Positions 56,806 through 64,000 of a DNA stretch of 64,000 bases are shown one piece after another. The notes below the pieces were generated by a model, which saw only the letters and a program-made list of their open reading frames with translations, was not told the DNA's origin and ran no database searches. The position numbers and the translations under genes are program-made. Each line of letters opens with the position of its first letter. Within the stretch, counting starts at the first letter, position 1. Source of the DNA: Lineus longissimus (taxonomy: Eukaryota > Nemertea > Pilidiophora > Heteronemertea > Lineidae); assembly GCF_910592395.1 (NCBI RefSeq), contig NC_088311.1, positions 15,502,501 to 15,566,500 of the forward strand, written 5' to 3'.

Positions 56806-57188
56806 CGGTCACCGATCCGAAGGTTGACCGCGCTCAACGTTGCTTAACTTCAACTCTGGGGCCAACGCGCCCACCACTGGGCCATAAAGTAATTCCCTCA
56901 TGGCCGGCGGGTTAAGCCGTGCCATATACCTGGGGGTACTATACATCATTCCCCCCTTCGGACAGAGATGGATCGTCCGCGATCCTACTAAGCGGTTCAT
57001 GCGTCTCAGTACCGAACTACAAATTCAGAGCTCGCATCGCGTGGGAAGGTCGCCAGATGTATTATACGCGCCGGTCACCACTCTGGGGCAATCACCACTC
57101 TGGGGCCAACGCGCCAACCACTGGGCCATAAAGGAATTCCCTCATGGCCGGCGGGTAAAGCCGTGCCATATACCTGGGGGTACTATAC
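56806..57188 (+). repeat. Direct duplication of about 130 bp beside a poly-G tract
   Basis: GGGCCATAAAGTAATTCCCTC and CCGGCGGGTTAAGCCGTGCC recur from about 56806-56945 to 57066-57188 with small changes. A G15-17 run follows at about 57188-57207. No coding function is visible. Confidence 0.7.
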
Positions 57189-57359
57189 AGGGGGGGGGGG
57201 GGGGGGTTACCTATTTTGACGTCTCGTTTAAAATAAAGTCATATCCCAGTTCCTGATAGCGATTTCAGCCGAATCCCGCTCAAAATGCACTTGCTGATAG
57301 TAGCTCTTGTCGAAATATGCATGTAACTTCGTATTTTTGGTCCAAAATATACATTTATC

Positions 57360-58740
57360 ATTTCTGTAGATTTATCCGCTTTGGTACGGTAGTTCCTAAA
57401 AAAATGTTTGATATCCTGTTCCCTATTATATCTGGCACTGAACGAGCACCTGCACGAGTTGGGGCAGGTAGTTGATAAAGCTTGGAATCAGTGAAACCAT
57501 GTGACCTGTGCTAAACCATGGAAGAGTCAGTCCTAAACCGTGGAATCACTGTGCAAGTACCGCGTGAAATCGGGTGCGTTCCTTCCACGATTTATACCCT
57601 TCCAACTGCCCATCTCGTCCCAGCTGACTTTATTGATAGCAATTTGCCAGTAGTTCCAGAAACAACCTTTTTGTGGAGGATGACGTCATCATGGAATGCA
57701 TTTGAAATGTATTGTTGTCGTTAAAAAATAAACTTATATTCATGACGGGCCGCAACTGCAAATATCTAATGATTTCTTTTCAATGAAAGCAAAAGAAAGG
57801 TTTTGTGATTGTTTTGTATTCTATATACTAAAATAAAACGTTTTTATTAGAAGAATCATTTTGTATATATAATGCTCTGGTTAAGCTTGGTAGATAGGAC
57901 AAACATGTACACGGGAATCACTAAAAAATGTGTCCGCTTAGAACTGGTGACATATCACGAAAATATATCTACATCCCTCGATGTGTACATGAAAATGTAC
58001 GAAATCGCTCACCGTGAAGGAATTCGTTCTCATTTTTCATCTCCAAACCCGGCTCAAACCTTCGGTAATAAATCTTCCTATACGTTTCTTGTCATGTTTA
58101 AGATGATGTACGGATCAGTGCCAGCAAGTACTGCATGATGTAGTCAATCTTCTCTGTATCACCCTGTATGATAACACTGCTCCGTAGTTTAAATAGGCCC
58201 CGTGTGGTGGCGTAGTAAGCGGAGCGCTGATTGGTCCATATTTTGGGTGTGTGGTGGGCGTGTCGTGACGTGCATGCCCATATTTGGGAGATCAGTAATG
58301 TATACTGGAGGCGAGGTATGACTGGGCTGTTCTAAAATATAGATTGTTGAATCGGATATGCGACTGATTTCTAAACTACTGTCAAATTCCGACCTGATCA
58401 TGTAAAAATAATCTCCAAATATTGATTCGTAACCACCTTAGATTCCAATGGCATTATTTCATGTTTTTATACATTTTTAGGACTGATTCCAAGGTTTATC
58501 ACTGGTTTCAAGGCTTCACTGATTCCAAGCTTTATCAACTACCGTTGGGGCATGTCATGCAGAGTTTCTGAAACCGAGAGCGCTGTTCAATAGATTGGTA
58601 TCAGGAATGAACACATTATCGTTATGATGGGCGGCGTAGGCGTTCACTGGCTTGGAGTGTGTGTCAGCCGGGTGATCAGCTGTTCCACTGTCAAGTTTTG
58701 TGTGTTTTTTCCTGTTTTGGAGAAAATCAAGATATTTCTA
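57360..58740 (+). repeat. Dispersed repeat hosting transposon copy A
   Basis: 57400-57466 plus 58544-58740 aligns with 61170-61430 (shared ATGAACACATTATCG and GGCGGCGTAGGC). The 61-kb copy reads straight through the insertion point (ACGAGTTGGGACATGCC), so it serves as an empty site. Confidence 0.75.
57467..58543 (+). mobile_element. Non-autonomous transposon copy A, 1077 bp
   Basis: It begins GGTAGTTGATAAAGCTTGG and ends with the inverse CTTTATCAACTACC, flanked by GTTGGGGCA on both sides (57458-57466, 58544-58552). It is the only uninterrupted copy of this family in the window. The subterminal zones repeat CCAAGGTTTATCAC. The sequence around 58130-58190 corresponds to the weak reading frame of copy B, but here it has indels. 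Confidence 0.85.
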
Positions 58741-58744
58741 AAAT

Positions 58745-60145
58745 AGTATAAGCTAACTAAACTACATCTTTTATACGCCGTCTCTTTAATTTACCTCGTT
58801 ATATGGTTTACTAAGCCGAGTTCGACATAGGGCCTGTAGATTTAATGGCATACCTCTGGTTTAATGGCATACATATTTGACCTACATGTGAATAAATAAC
58901 AAACAAAACGATTAGATGAAAAAATCTTTGTTTGTGCTAATTAGCGAAGAAATGTTATTCCGACTACAGCGCTCCTTGCATCCAATTGATAAACCATCGG
59001 CACTACATTATGGTTGGCTGCCGGCGAAGTCATCGGTGCAAAACCTCCAGAAACCTCACCACTTGTGGCAGTGGTTAGGGTGAGGAATTAGGCCGGACCC
59101 GTGCGTCCTGAGTGTACATAGGGCCTAGCTGGATGCAATGTCTCTGTAGAAACATGGTAACAATAACCTATAAAAAAAAAAATCTTCGCGGTTATTGGTG
59201 ATTTTTGCATGCCGATCCCCGTCGTTGTGCATTATATCAATCCTTTACCGCCGATAAACTCCCCTGATCAGCCGTCAGAAGAGCTGTTGCGTTATCGGTA
59301 GTCTACATGCATTCCCTTCGTTTCCACTAACACTAACATCACATTCACTCGTAGTTGTCGCACGAGACACGCACTGAAAGCCATCGTAATTGAAGACCAG
59401 ATGTTCATTGAGTCAACGGTTACCGGGATACTGACCTGACCCAAATGCACAGTGCATGTTGTATAGAAGAAGGGTAACCTGATCCTGAGGTTGGCATTAT
59501 CAATTCAGGCCGTCATTCAATTTAATACTTTGTGTCGAGCAATTTGATTGGCCAACCGTTTATGATGGTGCGTCCGACGGATTTCCTGGCCCTTTGTGTC
59601 GGTGGTGAAAGGAGGACACTTTAGGACTGATATTCACAGCCGATAAGTCGGCATGTGATTTTGGGGCATGGTCATTCTTTGAAAAGCCACTTTAAAACGC
59701 ATTTAAAAATGGATGTCATTTGCAATTGATAGAACATCACTTTCGGGCATGACCGAAATGGCGATTTTTTATGCGCTTAGAAATAATTTTATTTTGACTT
59801 CACCATGAAGCTTTGAACAATGTGAAAATACGCAATATTGGTGAACAGGGAGCCATTTGAAACAACATTTGGCGCATTTCCCGTAGACCCGACGTCAAAA
59901 TCGGCCGTTTTCACCACGTTTGGTATTCTATGGCAACGAAGGTGTCCTTTTAGAGAATCTTGTCCGATTTCCCGCACAAATTAATGAGATTGTCTGGATT
60001 ATCACAAAAGCAACTGTATGGGGAATTCTTGGAGGTCAGTTTACTTGAAACGTAAGTAAGAATGTACAGTCTGAGCATCTTTTGCGGCACAAGACATGAA
60101 TTGCCATGCCGAAGGCCTTATAAATCAAATTATATTTCTATGTGA
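58745..60145. other. No gene recognised
   Basis: No supported exon or complete repeat. Short dispersed-repeat words shared with about 3.3 kb occur near 59700. Confidence 0.4.
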
Positions 60146-60149
60146 TATA

Positions 60150-60899
60150 CAGGGTGGTCAAGAGAAAACACAACCAGATACTTCAACTACCAGGTGGTAA
60201 AAACCTTTGATACCAGTGGATGGGGAATCTTTCTAGAAGAAGAATTATCCCAAGATTGACTGATTCTGTTAGGTAGAGGACTGGGACTGCCAGCCTGTCT
60301 GGGTTGAACGGAGCAGGTGGTGTGATTCAAGGTACCAGAGTAGACGTTTATTGATCACTCGCTCCAAGAGTTTTCCCACGCTATTCAGGAGGCTCATTGG
60401 CCGGTAGCTGTTAGTGAGCAGTTTGTCATTTCCTTTCTTCAGAGTGGGGATGATATGTGCCATCTTCCACGGATTTGGCACAGTACCAGTCGTCCAGCTT
60501 CGATTGAAGATGAGAAGAAGTGTCTGCTTTGCCCTGAATACGAGATGTTTCAACATGTCATTGCTAATGCCATTTGGGCCTGGCGCCTTCTTCTCGTCTT
60601 GAATGTCTTAATTGCACTTTGTAGTTCAGACTAGGTCAACTCTGCTGTCATGCAGTCCTCGTCACTCTGGGTTGCTTTTTGTAATTCCCTTTGTGTCTTG
60701 TTTGATCTGTTGATATGTTGTATGCTTGAATGAAGCCTGTCTGTGCTTCACATAATAGGCTTTAAAACAAAAACTACTGAACCAAACCGGGAGGTCATGG
60801 TCTCATTCATCTCCAAGAGAGATTGCCCATCAACTGATATCAATGGTTTAACCCCTTGGTATTGGAAGAATCCGGTTTCGTTTTTTCTGGACCACCCTG
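60150..60899. mobile_element. Mariner-like non-autonomous element containing a LINE fragment
   Basis: Ends CAGGGTGGTC and GACCACCCTG, with TA outside (60148-60149, 60900-60901). Roughly 95-bp arms pair imperfectly (left 60150-60245, right 60800-60899). Between them lies an RT fragment on the minus strand, so either the LINE piece inserted here or it was captured. Confidence 0.7.
60250..60630 (-). pseudogene. Non-LTR retrotransposon RT fragment
   Basis: The minus strand encodes KKAPGPNGISNDMLKHL, TGTVPNPWKMAHIIPTLKKG and NSYRPMSLLNSVGKLLERVI, the N-terminal RT blocks of Jockey/CR1-type LINEs. The catalytic YxDD block, endonuclease and 3' end are absent, and a frame change occurs near 60595. 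It is a dead fragment. Confidence 0.8.
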
Positions 60900-60904
60900 T
60901 ATAT

Positions 60905-62100
60905 TGAATAAATGAATAGCTGGTTTCTTTTCGGATCAAAAAATGTTTGATTTATAGTATGTAACGGACGCTGAACGTGGTATTCTGCATATTTGTGGCG
61001 TTCTATATATTTCGGCTTATAGGATGCTGAGTTTAACAACATTTTACCAAATATCCAAGTACATCTGATATTTCAAGATGGTAGTTCAAGGCCCTTCCTT
61101 TGGTAGAAACTTATCTTTTGGGGTATCAGAAAACTTGTCTGAAACCGCGCTTTAATTTTCTATTGAAAAGGGGCCTCAAAATGTTCGATTTCCTGTTGTC
61201 AATTATATCTAGCACAGGACTAGCACATGTACGAGTTGGGACATGCCGTGTAAAGTTTCTGAAACCGGGAGCACTGTTCAAAAGACTGGACAGTATAATG
61301 AATGAACACATTATCGTGATGATTGGCGGCGTAGGCCGGCTGGAGCTTTGTTGGCCGGTTGATCAGTTGTTGCACTGTCAAGTTTTGTGATTTTTTCCCC
61401 AGTTTTGGACAAAAATCAAATTACTTCGAAAATAAACTGAGATACATTTTCTATCGCATTTTTTTCGAGCATTACCTATTGCTACTTCACGTGAAAACCG
61501 ATACTTTTGGATGTACATTTAAATTTTATTTTAAAATTCACGGTTATTAGTGATTTTGGGATCAGGTTTGAAATTCTCAGTTTTGAGTGGCCTCAAGTGC
61601 CTGGAACGAATCCTGCTCTAAAGGGGCCGGCTGTTCCATGTAACGTTCTGCCTCAACTGGTTCGGGAGATAGAACTAGAAAATGTGTCCCCCTTGTTCGA
61701 ATCGAGCTTCATCCGCCATGTTGATTATTTCTTACTACCTCAACCTCGGTTACAGTAACGAATGTATACACAATTGTAGTGTACTAGATGTATGAAATCG
61801 GACTTTCCTGACCTGCCGTGCAGGTTGGCTTGATATTATAATGCGATGCTCTGATTGGGCGAAACGATTACTTTCGCGACCACCTTAGGAAATGGCGCGA
61901 AATTCAACAGGGTCGAAACATGCGTAAGGAGAAGTCGTGTTGTTGGCCCCGTTTGAAAGAGGATGGCTTTCCGGCAACTCGTCGTCTATCTCACTCAGAG
62001 CTCCACTGCACTTATTCCTGTTAATGCTTCCCTTAGAGCTGATGGAAATTTGTAATATTACTTTTGTCCAGGGCTGCTAATGCTTGTGAGCAATAGCAAT
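60905..62100. other. Dispersed repeat relatives, no gene
   Basis: 61170-61430 is the empty-site relative of the repeat around copy A. 61440-61625 shares weak similarity with 2300-2400 and 3125-3220. No exon is supported. Confidence 0.45.
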
Positions 62101-64000
62101 AGCCCTGCCCTCAAAAGTACTACGTCACCCCCCCCCCCCCCCCCCCCCGATTCTGGCTGTGACGCGGCATGACATAGGCGAGTGTCCAGGGTCTATGGTG
62201 CAGCCACTTTGAATTGCTAATCAAGTAGACACCGGATATAGAGGTTGAAAAAACATGCCTGGTTTCTTTCATATTTCCATTTAAATTCCAAACTTTAAAA
62301 TAGAATAGTTCCGTAATGCATTGTTGCAACCCTGTGATATTAGTATGAAATTGTGAAGAATTTTAATTCTAAGTCAACTATCTGTGTCTGTACTCATGTC
62401 TAAACAGCCCAAGTCTGACTGAGGTTGTTTTTGCCGGGTCGCCCGGGACCCCTTCAATTTTGGTCACGTGACTTCCTCGAATCGGCCCTTAAAACGTTTG
62501 AGAGTCGCGTCCGCATTGAAAATTTGGTAAAAAATGACGTCATGAGTGGTTGAATCGAGAATACAATAAAGCCCAGAAGGCTTACTCAAAATAAAGCATT
62601 CCGCAGTATTCAAACCTTATATTTAGTGTTGAACAGTAAGCCCCACAATAGTAAAGTTTTCAAATTAGGAAACATCAAACAAACATTCGAAAACATACAT
62701 GTACGTGCCAGGCCGAGTTTGAATATTGCATATTGAGTTTTAATGAACCTGCTGGACTTTTGTACCGATCCGCGAGTCGGGATACGAATCCTCGCGTCAG
62801 AACTCGGCCATAGTGACTGAATTGCTGGGAAAGATGTAAGAGCCGTTTTGATTGGGTGGAGTAGATTTGTCCGCCTGTTCCCGCAACTAATCATACTAGG
62901 CTTAGTAACGTGTGCGAGGGAGACGACTGACTCTGGTTTTTCGAGCATGCTTTAGAGCGGGAAATTGTAAAATTGAAGGCCCTATTCTTTGTCGCAAACT
63001 TTGCCTGTGGACGCCATGGGACCTTGCAGGTGATTTAGAATAGCACGTCGTTGTACGGCGTTGCGAAAACACGGAACGGAACGGAACGGAATAATGTTAC
63101 GGAATATGGTCTGCAGACGCCCCGTAATGATCATGCCAGTTGTTGTTGTTGTCGTTACAGTAAACCCCGGGTGATGGCCCGGTGCTAAGCGCCCAAAAAA
63201 ACTGACAATTGTCGGCAAGATTGATGAAAACACAACAAAATTATAAATTTGGTCAACGTTTGTTGTGTTTCATCACACTTTTCTTGGCTATGTAGCACCA
63301 GAGCTAGAGTAGAACAATGTGGGCCTGGCAAAGTCATCTCCGGACTCCCTCTAAGTGCTCCCCGCGGAGGAATACCTTATCGATCAATACTCATTTGCAT
63401 ACACATTTGCATAGAGTGTACCAGTTCCAGGAACCGGGTAGCCGGGGTATGGATAATGAAGAGAAAAATACAAGATTACTTCCTAATGTGTTTCACTTTA
63501 TATTCAGATGGAAGGGGGATGCGAAAATACCTTTTGAGCGGGCAAAATCGGGCCAGGTTCATCATCAAGAGACCAATGCCCTTGTCCCCTATCTAGTAAA
63601 TGGCCGCACAATCAACCAATCAGAGCGACTCTGGCCTCATAAACATTGCAAATGGGCTAGTCCGATGGGGGTGTCAGGTGGTGGTGGTGTAGTGCGTCTC
63701 ATCGCTTCCTCGGGATATAGGTTCGACTCCGTTATAATGAAGTTTCCTTAGCATGCGCATTTTTTGTAAAATCGAGGTGGAAAATTATGGTACATTATTA
63801 ACACACGTTTCCCATAATGTTCCGAGTACACATTGATGTATATTCCGAATGAGAACAACCAAACTGCATTGAGTGACTCGGGAGATGCAATTTTCTTGGA
63901 AACGTTTGAAACATTATTAATGGGATGCGGACTTGGTATCAATAATTACTAGGCACCCTGGCTGCTAGCTGGGGGTGGCATTTACATCCTTTAGCTACAC
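62101..64000. other. No gene recognised; homopolymer and microsatellite
   Basis: A C-run of about 20 bases lies at 62127-62148, and a GGAAC pentamer array at 63074-63090. Weak tRNA-like A/B-box pairs occur on the minus strand near 62745-62815 and on the plus strand near 63690-63740; neither folds as a tRNA. Confidence 0.45.

Overview
The window looks like intergenic, transposon-dense DNA from an animal nuclear genome, probably a marine invertebrate. Coding stretches are short, separated by GT-AG introns, with no operons or Shine-Dalgarno spacing. The recognisable families (Tc1/mariner, pogo, Ginger-like, IS3-like, tyrosine-recombinase retroelements, non-LTR RT, tRNA-derived SINEs) occur together in invertebrate and fish genomes. 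I cannot name the species. No rRNA, convincing functional tRNA, CRISPR array or complete host gene was seen.

The central 26 kb (27.8-54.3 kb) is a stack of nested elements. A minus-strand DIRS/Ngaro-type retroelement provides gag (36249-35861 and 31652-30830), RT-RNase H (31077-29221) and a broken tyrosine recombinase (29287-27844), perhaps with an SGNH hydrolase ORF (54269-53652). Its gag is split by a 4.2 kb Ginger-like transposon (31657-35860, CCGG target duplication), whose eight-exon integrase gene reads without a break. A 16.6 kb DNA transposon (36621-53226) carries 461-bp AT-rich inverted repeats and a TACGTT target duplication. Inside it a multi-exon UBX/HECT ubiquitin-ligase-like gene (+) and a three-exon IS3-like DDE transposase (-) are transcribed inward from opposite ends. 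A 1.55 kb pogo-like element lies inside its right inverted repeat.

The left arm (0-27 kb) is mostly non-autonomous elements. They include three copies of one ~1.1 kb family with 9-10 bp target duplications, one copy nested in another (4027-7460). The inner copy contains a 1.4 kb unit with two apparently identical 444-bp direct repeats. There are also fold-back elements with 9-bp duplications (10029-10421, 16125-16707), MITEs, SINEs, segmental duplications and a 58-bp satellite (24.64-25.62 kb). Host-like coding is limited to a pair of small secreted-protein exons (14.7-15.3 kb), a two-exon gene split by a MITE (21.4-23.3 kb) and an acidic terminal exon (26.4-26.6 kb).

The right arm (54.3-64 kb) has one signal-peptide first exon (56128-56333), the third copy of the 1.1 kb family sitting in a repeat whose empty-site relative is at about 61.2 kb, a mariner-like element containing a LINE fragment (60150-60899), and otherwise unassigned sequence. 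All boundaries, exons and family names come from reading the sequence by eye.
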